From Neolewinella maritima (lineage in GTDB: Bacteria; Bacteroidota; Bacteroidia; Chitinophagales; Saprospiraceae): 64,000 bases of DNA. The DNA lies in the NCBI RefSeq assembly GCF_923081025.1, contig NZ_CAKLPZ010000003.1, positions 62,001-126,000 on the forward strand, written 5' to 3'. The notes under the pieces are model-generated. The model saw only the letters and a program-made list of their open reading frames with translations, did no database searches and was not told the DNA's origin. Positions 1-9,300 of the stretch are shown in pieces (positions within the stretch are counted from its first letter, which is position 1; every line of letters begins with the position of its first letter). Made by a program: the position numbers and the translations under genes.

Positions 1-36
1 CTTACGGTTACACCGGTACACTTAACCGCAGCAACC

Positions 37-1533
37 ATGACCGTACAGCGCTTCCACGACGAGACCATCGACCAATACTCCTACCTGATCAGTGACGGGG
101 GAGAGGCCGTAGCCATTGATCCCCCCCGACGCATCGAGCCCTACTTCGAGTACCTCCGGGACCAGCAGCTGACCCTGCGGGCCATCGTGATGACCCACCG
201 CCCCGGCGCCTTTGCCAGCGGATGGGCCGAACTGCGCGAACTCACCGGCGCGGAAATTGTCGGCGCGGCCAAGTTTCACTTCCACGGCGAAGGGCTGTAC
301 CGCGAGGCAGGCCGGGCCACGATGATCGAGTTCGGCGAAGGCTGCCACGTGCGCACCCAGCTCACCCCCGGCTACACGGCCGACAGCATCAGCCTGATCG
401 CCACGAACGCGGACGGTAAGGTAGAGGCCATCTTCACCGGTAACGTACTGCTGCAGGACGGCGCCGGCTACCCCCTGCCACGCCCCGAGGATAAGAACCC
501 CCTGCACAACGAGCGCACCTACGCCAAGGAATCCTACGAGAGTATCTACGGTAAGATCCGCGGTTTCGACCAGCGGGCTACGGTCTATGCCGGCTTCGGT
601 GAGGATGCACACTTCAGTAAGATGGGCGATGCAACCCACGGCCGCTTCAACCTGACCGAAGCGCAGGACGAGAGTCCCGTATTCGACAAGAAGATCAAGA
701 ACGCCGACCAGTTTGCCGACTGGCTGCTGGAAGACTACCCCTTCGTACCCGCCTACGTGACGGGCTGCCTGGCCGGCAACCAGGAGGGCTACCCCAGCTG
801 GGCCGAAGCGATGGCACCCTTCCGCAGTCTGCTGGACGGAGACCATCAGCACGAGACGACCGTCACCCAGCCCGTCGTGGAGAAAAAGGGTAACGTGGTC
901 ATCATCGGTAATGAGGAGGTCGCACCCGCCGGTACGCCCACCGCACCTGCGACCGCGCCCGCAGCCATCCCGCTGGGCACCGATACCTGGCTGATCGACA
1001 CCCGCCCCGCGGCGGACTTCAAGGCCGGTCACCCGCGCAATGCGATCAACATCCAGGCCAAGGGCAACTTTGCGCTCTGGCTGGGGTCGATCGTACGGCC
1101 CGGTGAAGACTTCTACGTATTGGTGGAAGACGGCGAGGCCGCCTACCAGGTCGCGCAGGGTATCGCCAAGATCGGCTACGACAAGCAGCTGACCGGCGCT
1201 ACCCGCTACGTGACCGGACTAGCCGAACTGATGGAAGAGCCGCTGGACCTCGAGGACTTCCGCGAGCACCACATCGGTAAGTATACCGTGGTGGACGTGC
1301 GGCCCGCGAAGCCGGCCATGGAGGATACCCGCTTTTACGGTGCCATCAACATTCCGGTCTGGACGCTGCGCGACCGCTGGAAGGAGGTGCCGCAGGACCG
1401 CCCCATCGTGGTGCATTGTGGGGGCGGCTACCAGTCGGCCATCGGGGCTAGTCTGCTGCGCAAGAACCTGAAGGGCAAGGTGAAGGTCTACGACCTGGGC
1501 GAGCACATCAAGGACTTTAAGCCTGGTCGGTGA
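37..1533 (+). CDS. MBL-fold/rhodanese protein, metal site degenerate
   Basis: The 498-residue protein has the architecture of persulfide dioxygenase-like MBL-rhodanese proteins: an MBL domain (about 1-260), an Ala/Pro/Thr linker (about 295-320) and two rhodanese domains (about 320-400 and 410-498). The MBL motifs are recognisable but most ligands are lost. The expected THxHxDH reads THRPGAFASGW from residue 53, the TPGHT His is Tyr113, and the GDT Asp is Asn136. The first rhodanese domain has no catalytic Cys. The second keeps a Cys loop (HCGGGYQS, near residue 461). I infer a non-catalytic MBL scaffold with one possibly active sulfurtransferase domain. The 3' end overlaps the convergent flavin reductase gene by 17 bp. 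Confidence 0.85.
   Translation: MTVQRFHDETIDQYSYLISDGGEAVAIDPPRRIEPYFEYLRDQQLTLRAIVMTHRPGAFASGWAELRELTGAEIVGAAKFHFHGEGLYREAGRATMIEFGEGCHVRTQLTPGYTADSISLIATNADGKVEAIFTGNVLLQDGAGYPLPRPEDKNPLHNERTYAKESYESIYGKIRGFDQRATVYAGFGEDAHFSKMGDATHGRFNLTEAQDESPVFDKKIKNADQFADWLLEDYPFVPAYVTGCLAGNQEGYPSWAEAMAPFRSLLDGDHQHETTVTQPVVEKKGNVVIIGNEEVAPAGTPTAPATAPAAIPLGTDTWLIDTRPAADFKAGHPRNAINIQAKGNFALWLGSIVRPGEDFYVLVEDGEAAYQVAQGIAKIGYDKQLTGATRYVTGLAELMEEPLDLEDFREHHIGKYTVVDVRPAKPAMEDTRFYGAINIPVWTLRDRWKEVPQDRPIVVHCGGGYQSAIGASLLRKNLKGKVKVYDLGEHIKDFKPGR
939..963 (+). repeat. GC-rich dispersed repeat, divergent copy in MBL-rhodanese linker
   Basis: CACCGCACCTGCGACCGCGC and following bases match the family consensus GCACCCGCGACCCCGCCCCC with a few changes. 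It encodes the Ala/Pro/Thr linker between the MBL and rhodanese domains. Confidence 0.4.
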
Positions 1534-2608
1534 TCTTGGGGTAGGTCAGGTAGCCCTCCGGTCCTGGCGTGTAGAAGGTGCTTTGGTCGGGAATGGCCAG
1601 CTGCGCGCCCTGCCGGAAGCGCTCCACCAAATCGGGGTTGGCGATGAAGGGGCGGCCGAAGGCGACCAGGTCTCCCTTGCCGGCGGCCAGGTCGCGCTCG
1701 GCGTGCTGGGCGTTGTAACCGCCGCTGAGGATGAAGCTGCCGGGGAAGGTTTCGCGTAGCATGGTCTTCATCTCCTCCGGTACGCTGGGCGCGCCCATGG
1801 ATTCATGATCGACCAGGTGCAGGTAGACCAGTCCGACTTTCTTAGCTATCTCGGCCAGGCGGCGGTAGGTATCCAGAATACCCGGGAAGGCACCAAGCTC
1901 GCCGAAGGTACCGTAGGGGCTGATGCGCATGCCTACTCGCTCGGCACCAACGGCGGCTACGGTGGCTTCGGCGACGTCGCGCACGAAGCGCAGGCGGTTC
2001 TCGATGGTGCCGCCGAACTGGTCGGTACGCAGGTTGGTCTTGGGGTGAATGAATTGCTCGAGTAGGTAGCCGTTGGCGGCGTGGAGCTCTACGCCGTCGA
2101 AGCCGGCATCGATGGCCACCTTGGCGGCCATGGCGTATTCCTTAACGGCGAAGGTGATGTCTTCGAGGTTCATCTCCTGTGCCAGGGGGATATCCTGCTC
2201 GCCCTTGCCGTCTACGTACATCTTGGTCTCCGTCATCTCCACGGAGCTGGGGGCGAGGACGCGGCCGCCGGTCCAGAGGTTATCTGGGTGGCTGACGCGG
2301 CCGGTGTGCATGAGCTGCAGAAAGATCGTGCCGCCCTGGCGGTGTACCGCATCGGTGACCTGCTGCCAGCCGTGCAGCATCTCCGGCGTAAAGGCCCCGG
2401 GGATACGGGGGTAGCCCAGTCCGTTGAAGCTCGGCGAGGTACCCTCGCTGATGATGAGTCCGGCCCCGGCGCGGCTCGCGTAGTAGGCGGCCATCATTTC
2501 ATTAGGGATATTTCCTTCAGCCCGCGAGCGGGTCAGGGGGGCCATGACGACGCGGTTCTTGAGCTGGAGGCTGCCTAGGGTGTGGGAGGAGAGGAGGTGG
2601 TCTAACAT
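1517..2608 (-). CDS. Old yellow enzyme family alkene reductase (NemA-like)
   Basis: A 363-residue TIM-barrel FMN oxidoreductase of the OYE/N-ethylmaleimide reductase group, which reduces activated C=C bonds (enones, maleimides, nitro esters) with NAD(P)H. It has the N-terminal LKNRVVMAPLTRSRA motif, FLQLMHTGRVSHP, and the His/Asn substrate pair in HAANGYLLEQF, followed by the barrel strand FILSGGYN and the phosphate-binding segment VAFGRPFIANPDL. Length is normal for the family. It is cytosolic and appears to be a single gene: it is convergent with the MBL-rhodanese gene, and a gap of about 100 bp separates it from the upstream acyl-CoA oxidase-like gene. The physiological substrate cannot be read from sequence. 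Confidence 0.92.
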   Translation of the reverse strand: MLDHLLSSHTLGSLQLKNRVVMAPLTRSRAEGNIPNEMMAAYYASRAGAGLIISEGTSPSFNGLGYPRIPGAFTPEMLHGWQQVTDAVHRQGGTIFLQLMHTGRVSHPDNLWTGGRVLAPSSVEMTETKMYVDGKGEQDIPLAQEMNLEDITFAVKEYAMAAKVAIDAGFDGVELHAANGYLLEQFIHPKTNLRTDQFGGTIENRLRFVRDVAEATVAAVGAERVGMRISPYGTFGELGAFPGILDTYRRLAEIAKKVGLVYLHLVDHESMGAPSVPEEMKTMLRETFPGSFILSGGYNAQHAERDLAAGKGDLVAFGRPFIANPDLVERFRQGAQLAIPDQSTFYTPGPEGYLTYPKITDQA

Positions 2609-2705
2609 GGCTGGTGGGGTTTGGGAGGTAACCCCTCGTGTGGTCCCACTGTTCTACTTCAGCTGCTCCCGGTACATAAGGCCTCGGAGCCATCCCCCCA
2701 GTCAA

Positions 2706-5060
2706 TCAGCGCGCAATAGGCGCCCCCAGCAATTCATCCGGTATCCCGAACCCGTCCACCAGTGCCCCCACTTCCGGACGCAGTTCGGCGCACAGCTTAT
2801 CCACCAACTTGCGCACGGCTTTGCTCTTTTGTCCGCTGATGTAGTCCGATTCCAGGTACCAGCCGCGGTGCTGCTCGATGGTGTGCATAGCGTAGAGGAG
2901 GATGGTCTTTTCCAATACCCGGGTCACATCGTCCGCCGAATCTTGCGCAGCTTGGTTCGTCGGCCGACGATCGTCTACCCGCTTCAGGCTAGCCTCCAGC
3001 ACCAGCAGTTCCACATAAGCCTCGGCGGCTTCGATCATGTGGGTCTGGCAAAGCAGGCCCGCTTGGTAGCTGCTCATGCCCCCCTTAATGTAGGCCCGCA
3101 GGCGACTACCTAGCGTGCTGACCAGTCGCCGTGCCCGAAACTGGAAGGCGGCCAGGTAGAAGCCGCGGCCTTCGAGGTGCTCGCGGTCGGTCTGCCGCAC
3201 GGTATAGGGGTTCTGCTCGGTGACGATGGTGCCCACTCGGCGACCGATGAACTTGAGCACGGCGAAGTTGCCGTCCTCCTGGAACGACTTCTTGAATTCG
3301 GTCAGCAGTGACTTTGCCAGTAGCTGCATCAGCACCGTGTTGTCGCCCTCGAAGGTGGTAAAGATGTCGGTGTCGCCCTTGAGCGCGGCAAAGCGGTTCT
3401 CGGCCAGGTAGCCCTTGCCGCCGGTGGCCTCGCGGCACTCCTGGATGGCAGCCGTGGCAAACCAGGTAGCATAGGATTTAAGTCCGGCCGCCATGGCCTC
3501 GATCTCGCGCATCTGCTCTTCGGTGCGGCGGACGTAGCGGTCCAGCAGGTGGTCCAGCCCGAACTGCACGGCGTAGGCCTTAGCCACCAGCGGGATCAGC
3601 CGGCGCTGCTGGTTGGGGTAGTCCATGATGATGGTCTCCGAACGCATCGACTCGGAGGGGAACTGCCGCCGCCGCAGTCCGTAGCGTACGGCGATGGTGA
3701 GGGCCGACTTAGCGGCACTCAGTCCGGCACGGGGCACGAAGACGCGTCCGCCCACCAGGGTGCCCAGCATCGTGAAGAAGCGGCGCGTAGGGCTCTCGAT
3801 GGGACTGGAGTAACTCCCATCTTCCTGAATGCCGCCATACTTATCGAGCAGGTTCTCTACCGGCACGCGTACGCTATCGAACCAGAGCCGGCCGTTGTCG
3901 ACGCCGTTGAGGCCCATCTTATAGCCGTTGTCTTCGACGCGGATACCGGGCAGGGTGAGTCCGTCCTGGCCGCGGATCGGTACGACTACCGCGTGTACGC
4001 CGTGGCTTTCCCCGTCTACGATGAGCTGACAGAACACCGCCGCCATCCGGGCGTGCATGGCGTTGCCGATGTACTCCTTGCCGGCTTCCACGCTGGGGGA
4101 GTGTACGATGAGCTCGCGGTGCTCGGGGTCGTAGACGGCCGTGGTCTCCAGTCCGCGCACGTTGCTGCCGTGCCCGGTCTCGGTCATGGCGAAGCAGCCG
4201 GGCAGTTCCAGGGTGCCGGTAGCGTGCAGGTAGCGGTCGTGGTGCCGCTTGGTGCCCAGGTTATAAACTGCCCCGCCCCATAGGCCGAACTGTACGCCAA
4301 ACTTGATGGCCAGGCTCAGGTCGTGGTAGGCGATGGTCTCGAAGGCGGCGGCGTAGTCGTCCATGCTGTCCTGTCCGCCGTAAGCCACGGGGTAAGACAG
4401 TGCACCGATGCCCTCCTGCGCCAACTCCTTGCACCAGCGCAGCACCTGCTCGCGGTAATCCTCCTTAATGCGCAGGGTAGACCGCTCGAAACTCGGCCGC
4501 AGCAGGATGTTTTTGACCCGCTGGATGACGGCCGCGTGCTCGCCGTCCAGCACGGCCTGCAGATCGGCCGGGGCCACGCTGCCCTCCCGGATGGCCTCGA
4601 AGAGCTTCTCGCGCTGGTCGTAGCGCGGGAACAGGCTGCGGTAGGTGTCTTCGCGTACGCCGCCGAGCCCCTCCTCGAGTTGGCGGAGGGCGGCGAGTTG
4701 GCCGGCCCAGTAGGCATGCTTCTCTTCCGGCGCTTCCTCAGCGGATAGCCCCAGCAGCACGGCGAGCTCCGCCAGACTGGCGGGCTTGTCTTCGGGTAGG
4801 GTTTCGGCGGCCTGCCGTCCGCTCGTCAGCCACTGCTGGAAGCGCTCGCGGCTGGGGGGGTGCACCGGGTTGCTCCACTCCATCAGCACGCCCCGGTCTT
4901 CGGTGGACAGAAAGTCCAGTGCATCGGCCTCCTTACGCAGGGCCTGGATCTCCGGTACGCTAAGGTGACGGTCCGACCAGGCCGCGTACAAAAAGGGCAG
5001 CATCGCCTGAATGCCGGGAGTAGTAGAGGTGGTTGCAGGAAGATCGATGCCCATGTACAT
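2706..5060 (-). CDS. Acyl-CoA dehydrogenase/acyl-CoA oxidase-like flavoprotein
   Basis: A 784-residue FAD enzyme of the acyl-CoA dehydrogenase superfamily, predicted to introduce the 2,3-trans double bond in acyl-CoA during fatty-acid oxidation. The length and the signature FAMTETGHGSNV (near residue 293) are those of the acyl-CoA oxidase branch rather than of 380-residue dehydrogenases. The expected ATGGKGYL and TFEGDNTVLMQ segments follow, the latter carrying the likely catalytic Glu, and then a C-terminal ACOX-like helical domain. Whether electrons go to oxygen or to ETF cannot be decided from sequence. The start ATG at 5060 gives a natural N terminus. A long hairpin (5112-5191) separates it from the upstream helicase operon. 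Confidence 0.88.
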   Translation of the reverse strand: MYMGIDLPATTSTTPGIQAMLPFLYAAWSDRHLSVPEIQALRKEADALDFLSTEDRGVLMEWSNPVHPPSRERFQQWLTSGRQAAETLPEDKPASLAELAVLLGLSAEEAPEEKHAYWAGQLAALRQLEEGLGGVREDTYRSLFPRYDQREKLFEAIREGSVAPADLQAVLDGEHAAVIQRVKNILLRPSFERSTLRIKEDYREQVLRWCKELAQEGIGALSYPVAYGGQDSMDDYAAAFETIAYHDLSLAIKFGVQFGLWGGAVYNLGTKRHHDRYLHATGTLELPGCFAMTETGHGSNVRGLETTAVYDPEHRELIVHSPSVEAGKEYIGNAMHARMAAVFCQLIVDGESHGVHAVVVPIRGQDGLTLPGIRVEDNGYKMGLNGVDNGRLWFDSVRVPVENLLDKYGGIQEDGSYSSPIESPTRRFFTMLGTLVGGRVFVPRAGLSAAKSALTIAVRYGLRRRQFPSESMRSETIIMDYPNQQRRLIPLVAKAYAVQFGLDHLLDRYVRRTEEQMREIEAMAAGLKSYATWFATAAIQECREATGGKGYLAENRFAALKGDTDIFTTFEGDNTVLMQLLAKSLLTEFKKSFQEDGNFAVLKFIGRRVGTIVTEQNPYTVRQTDREHLEGRGFYLAAFQFRARRLVSTLGSRLRAYIKGGMSSYQAGLLCQTHMIEAAEAYVELLVLEASLKRVDDRRPTNQAAQDSADDVTRVLEKTILLYAMHTIEQHRGWYLESDYISGQKSKAVRKLVDKLCAELRPEVGALVDGFGIPDELLGAPIAR

Positions 5061-5111
5061 TACTTGATTTGTCTACGGAACGTGCACTATGCCCCGCGGG
5101 TTGGTGAATTA

Positions 5112-5191
5112 AAAGGTCGAGGGCCTCCGGTCCGAGTCTCTACGCGCAGTAGCAATACTAAAGTACTCGGACCGGAGGCCACTCGACCTTT
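5112..5191 (-). terminator. Long inverted repeat, terminator of the helicase operon; copy 1 of a dispersed repeat
   Basis: Arms of 26-27 bp (5112-5137 and 5165-5191) pair with one inserted base, around a 27-nt loop. On the minus strand the stem is followed by a T tract, just downstream of the DUF3592 stop codon at 5197. The right arm contains GGACCGGAGGCCACTCGACC, which recurs near 14428 and 38471, so this is both a plausible Rho-independent terminator and a member of a dispersed repeat family. Confidence 0.75.
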
Positions 5192-5196
5192 GCTTA

Positions 5197-5658
5197 TCAC
5201 ACTAGCAACAACAGCGGCCACCCGCCCAGCAGCAGACTTCCCCACCCGAGCACCCGCCAGCTCAGGGGGTCCTGCCCCGGCTGCAGGTAGGCCTCCTCGG
5301 GCTGCTGAGGATTGAAGTACACGACCGGCTGCTCGCGCCGCATCAGGTGGAAGCGCGCCATATTCCGGTAGTGGCGGTGCTGCTGGTCGAAGCCCGGCTC
5401 GATCAGCTGACTCTCGTACTTCTGCCCGCCCACGTAGTAGGCGTAGCGCTCCTTAAGGTGGCCGTGCACCTGCGACGCGTGAGCTAGTCCCGTACCCTGT
5501 CGGGACGGCCGCGCCTCTTCCAGGACCACCTTCTCGTCGATGATCGCCTTGGTCTGCGGCCAGGTAAGCACCCGCTGCCGGTTGTGGGCGGTACGAATAC
5601 GGGGGACGATAAAGAACAGCAGGGCCGCATAGTATAGCCCGAAGAGGAAGACGGTCAT
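5197..5658 (-). CDS. DUF3592-like membrane protein
   Basis: A 153-residue protein with an N-terminal membrane helix (about 3-20), a soluble beta-rich middle and a C-terminal hydrophobic segment (about 133-153). The middle shows the DUF3592 pattern: a TWPQTKAII strand, a YAYYVGGQKYES strand after a cluster of charged residues, then VVYFNPQQPEEAYL. Function unknown. Its ATG overlaps the stop of the larger upstream DUF3592 gene (ATGA), so translation is probably coupled. It is the last gene of a three-gene operon that begins with a membrane-anchored helicase. Confidence 0.75.
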   Translation of the reverse strand: MTVFLFGLYYAALLFFIVPRIRTAHNRQRVLTWPQTKAIIDEKVVLEEARPSRQGTGLAHASQVHGHLKERYAYYVGGQKYESQLIEPGFDQQHRHYRNMARFHLMRREQPVVYFNPQQPEEAYLQPGQDPLSWRVLGWGSLLLGGWPLLLLV

Positions 5659-6359
5659 GCGCGGGATATTTTTTGCGGGGACGCGGGTGCGGCGAAGGCA
5701 CGCTCGGCCAGGCTTTCCAGCAGTTCGTCGGGTGGCTCGGCGGCGGGCAGACTCGGCCGCTCGGGCGTAGGTACGAGGTAGGTACCTACGTTCAGTACGG
5801 ACTTGGCTGCGTAGTAAGCAGCTAATAGAACGCCCGTACTACCCAGGACAGTCCCAACGATCACGAGCTCCTGGACCAAGGTAGCCGGGGTGCCGTACAC
5901 GCCGATCACTAATAGGCACGCCGGTAGGGCCAGGCCAAACACGGCATACAGCAGCAGACTCCGATTGCTCAGCAGGTGCCGGCCTACCGTCAGGTAGTTG
6001 TGCTCGGGGTCGTTCGGGTCGTAGCAGATCTGATAGCGTGCGTGCTGCTGCAGGGCGCGCAGGAACAGCTTGGTCTCCTCGGGGTTCAGCCGCTCCAGCT
6101 CCGGTGCCAGGCGATGACCGGTGAAGCGCTCCCCCCGGGCGTAGAACACGTAGGGCTCCCGCAGTCGCGCGCGGTAGAAGAGTACGTCGCCTAATCTGTT
6201 GGCTGCCGCCGGCTCCAGTCCGGCGGTCTCGGGATTCAGCACGGCGGTGGCGCGCGGCCAGGTGAGGGCCCGCTGCCGACGGGCTTCCTGGGTCGCGCGG
6301 CGCACGAAGCGCCAGGCCACCAGGGCAAACAGCAGCAGGGCCACGGTGCTACTGATCAT
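5655..6359 (-). CDS. DUF3592-like membrane protein, larger paralogue
   Basis: Predicted 234 residues, starting at the ATG (6359-6357) that overlaps the helicase stop as ATGA. A longer frame extends upstream but only shadows the helicase C terminus. It shares the layout of the next gene: an N-terminal helix (about 4-17), RALTWPRATAVL, a YVFYARGERFTG strand and YDPNDPEHNYLTVG. It adds two membrane helices (about 130-180) and a Pro/Ala-rich tail. The tail-coding DNA near 5676-5694 carries a copy of the GC-rich dispersed repeat. Function unknown; the two DUF3592 genes look like an ancient duplication. Confidence 0.75.
   Translation of the reverse strand: MISSTVALLLFALVAWRFVRRATQEARRQRALTWPRATAVLNPETAGLEPAAANRLGDVLFYRARLREPYVFYARGERFTGHRLAPELERLNPEETKLFLRALQQHARYQICYDPNDPEHNYLTVGRHLLSNRSLLLYAVFGLALPACLLVIGVYGTPATLVQELVIVGTVLGSTGVLLAAYYAAKSVLNVGTYLVPTPERPSLPAAEPPDELLESLAERAFAAPASPQKISRA
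5675..5694 (-). repeat. GC-rich dispersed repeat, in DUF3592 C-tail
   Basis: Reverse-orientation copy (GCGGGGACGCGGGTGCGGCG) in the sequence encoding the Ala/Pro C-terminal tail of the larger DUF3592 protein. Confidence 0.6.
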
Positions 6360-9300
6360 CGCCAGAGCATTTCGCGTCGGGCCAGCTCTTCGGTCTTGGA
6401 GCTGGCCTGGAGGCGGGCGGTGAGAAGGTGTAGCCGGCCGGCGGGCTCCCGGGTGTAGATAGCTTCGAACTCCTGGTCGACCGACTCCCCAAGGGCCCCG
6501 GCCAAAGCCTCCGCATCCTTGCGGGTACCCAGCGATCCGGGTACGGCCAGGTAGTACTCGCCGCGCGTCCAATCATCGGGGAGTTTGAGCCGCAGCAGGT
6601 AGCGCGGGTTATCGATGGGCGACATCAGCTCCGCCAGCGAGGAAGCAAACAACTGGCTGTCGTGGTGCTCGGCGTCGGAGAGGTATAGGAACTGCTCGTC
6701 GCCCTCCTCCTCGAGCTTGAGATTGTCCGGGCTGGCCACGTGGAAGTGCTCCCCCGCCCCCAGCGCACCGGCCAGGGCCTTGCCGTAGCTCAGCAGCCGC
6801 TCGCGGGTATTAGACAGTAGCGTGTGCCGACGTACCGCCTCGTTGCGCCGCTGCACGGGGGAGCGCAGGGCGCATCCGGCCATCCACAGGCTATACACCG
6901 TCAATACACTCAGGGAGGCCACGTACCCGAAGGGCAGCAGCAATAGGGCAAACAGCAGCGGAAACACCACGTAAGGCCGCAGCTTCAGCTCCCGGTCGAA
7001 GGCCGGATTTCGGTTCGGATCGCTCAGGCGGCCCGCCACCTGCCGGCGCAGGGCTGCGAAGTGGCGGTAGAAATACACCCCCGCCGGCACGGCGATCACC
7101 GCTAGTACGCCACTCACGATCAGTAGCGGCAGGGCTACACGGGCCAGCACGGCCGCCACGATCGTACCCACCAGCAGACTCACCATAGTAGCCACTTTCA
7201 TGTTCAGCAGCAGCAGGCGGTACTGCTCCTCCACGTGGCGGTCGATCGACTCGCGGTAGTGCAGCGTCAGCGGATCCTTGCGCTCGTAGTAGCGTTCCTG
7301 CGGCGGCCGAATGGCTTCCACCAGTTGGGTGCCGGCTCCGAGGGCCTCGGTCCAGCGCTCGGCCAGCTGACTGCGTTCGGTGGCCCGCTGCAGACTCACC
7401 CGGCGCAGGGCGGTCATGGCCTCGGCATCGGTGGTGCTGTAGCTGCGGTCGGCGGGCAGAAGCTGCTGCTGCGTCTCCGTGGGCGCGCCCGCCGGTGCGG
7501 TGAACAGCAAACTATACCGCTCCAGTCCGTTCTGAATGGCCGGTTTGCCGTCCAGGCGGGGCCCGGCGAAGCCCCGAAAGCGACGGCGCATCCGGTCTAC
7601 ATCGGGTCCGCCCCGCCGCACTGTGGGGTGCACGATCATCGGGTGCCAAATGTTGGCGGTCTTATCGGGCTGACCGCGTACCGTCCGAATGGCGCGCCCC
7701 CGCATCTGGTTGCTCAACACGAAACTACCTACGCGGTTGGCTAGGACCAGGCTATTGACCACCGGTGCATCCCACCCCTCGCCGAGCAGCGATTTCGTAC
7801 CCACGATGATATGGATCAGCCCCTCCATAAACAGCTGGGTAAGCCAGCCTACGGCGTACTTATTGGCCAGCGTACCGGTATCCACTACGACGTACTTCGA
7901 GTCCGGAAACAACGGCGCGGTCTTGATCACCCGCTGGTCGGGCAGCTGATCGTAGGCGATCTCCAGTAGTCGGTGCTCGGCCGCCTGCGGGATCACGACG
8001 AGGGAACCGGTCAGGATACAGAGCGTATCGCGGTAGTAGGCTCCCTCCTGCCGGCGCAGGGTCTCGAAGACGGGCACGGTACCTACCCGGGTCAGTGCCC
8101 GACGGTCGTGCTCGGTAGTGGGCAGAAATTCGTCGTAGATGTTGTCGGTCAGGATGACCATGCGCAGCTCATTTACCAGCGCATCGGACTCGAAAGCCGC
8201 GATCTTGGTCATCGCATCTAGCTTCGCCTGGGGACTCTCCAGCTGCTCGGCTTCGGCGCCGGAGGCCGGCGGCAGGGCAGCGGCAAGGTGCAGCTTGCCG
8301 TCGTGCCAGGCCCCCATTGCCGAAAGGGCGCGCTTGTAGGGGCGCAGCAGGTCGCGGCCCCGGTCGCTGGTGAAGTAGTCGTCGTCGCGCAGGGCCCGCT
8401 GCAGGAACAGCGTAAGCCAGTGATCGTCGAGGGCCGGGGCCAGGGTGGTCTCGCCGTGCAGCACGCCGAGGGCCGTAGCGGGCGGCTCGCTGCCCTGCGC
8501 CCGCAGTATACTCAGCAGGGCGGTGAAGTATTCCGGGGTGGCGAAGATGTCCTCGTAGTGTGCCTCCGGATCGGCCAGCCAGGGGTGCTGGCGCACGAAG
8601 TAGGCCAGTTCGCCGCGGGTGTGGACCAGCTCCAGCAGGGCATCCTTGCGCTGCTGCCATTCGGTGATCAGGCGCGACTCCCCGGGCGGGGGCAGAATGG
8701 GGTAGATGAAATCCTGGTGCGGACACAGGTCTCCACTAGCCACCAGCTCCGGGATACTGATCTCCTCGTCGATCTCGCCGCAGAACGAGTGGTAGCGCCG
8801 CCACTCCACGCCGCTGACGTCGTAGGGTGGGGTAGCGGTAAGGGCCACGAGCTCGGGTTGGTAGCGCTCCATCACGCCGTCCAGCACCCGCCACCACTCG
8901 CGGCGCAGGTGGTGGCATTCGTCCACTACGAGTACCTCGGCCCAGTCTAACCCGTCAGTACCCATTTTCTCGTGGTAGGCGTACATGGCCTGGTAGGTGA
9001 CGATGGTCAGTGCGCCGGGCGCGTAAAGGTCGTTGGAGATGTGTGCCTCATCGGCCCCGAAGTCGCGTATGTAGCGCTCGGTCCACTGCGCGCGGATCGT
9101 CAGCGAGGGGGCCAGGACCAGCGCGCGTTTCCCGATGCGGCGCATGATCTCTAGTCCAAGCACCGTCTTACCGGCGCCGGGCGGGGCTACGACGTGGATC
9201 TTGCGGTCGTCGCGGTATAGCTCCAGCCGGCCGAGAATACGCGCCTGATAGGCCCGCCAGGGGTACTTGAAGGTAAGTAGGGGTGGGGTCACGGAGGGAA

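Noticed and set aside
22-1032. Long antisense open frame opposite the MBL-rhodanese gene
   Set aside because: Such frames arise from the high GC third-position bias of the sense gene. The translated sequence has no motifs and no natural start. The same reasoning removes long shadow frames at 17699-18700, 39338-40504 and 50431-51444.
5112-5191. Insertion-sequence end
   Set aside because: The inverted arms surround only 27 nt and no transposase is near, so a hairpin/terminator reading is simpler.
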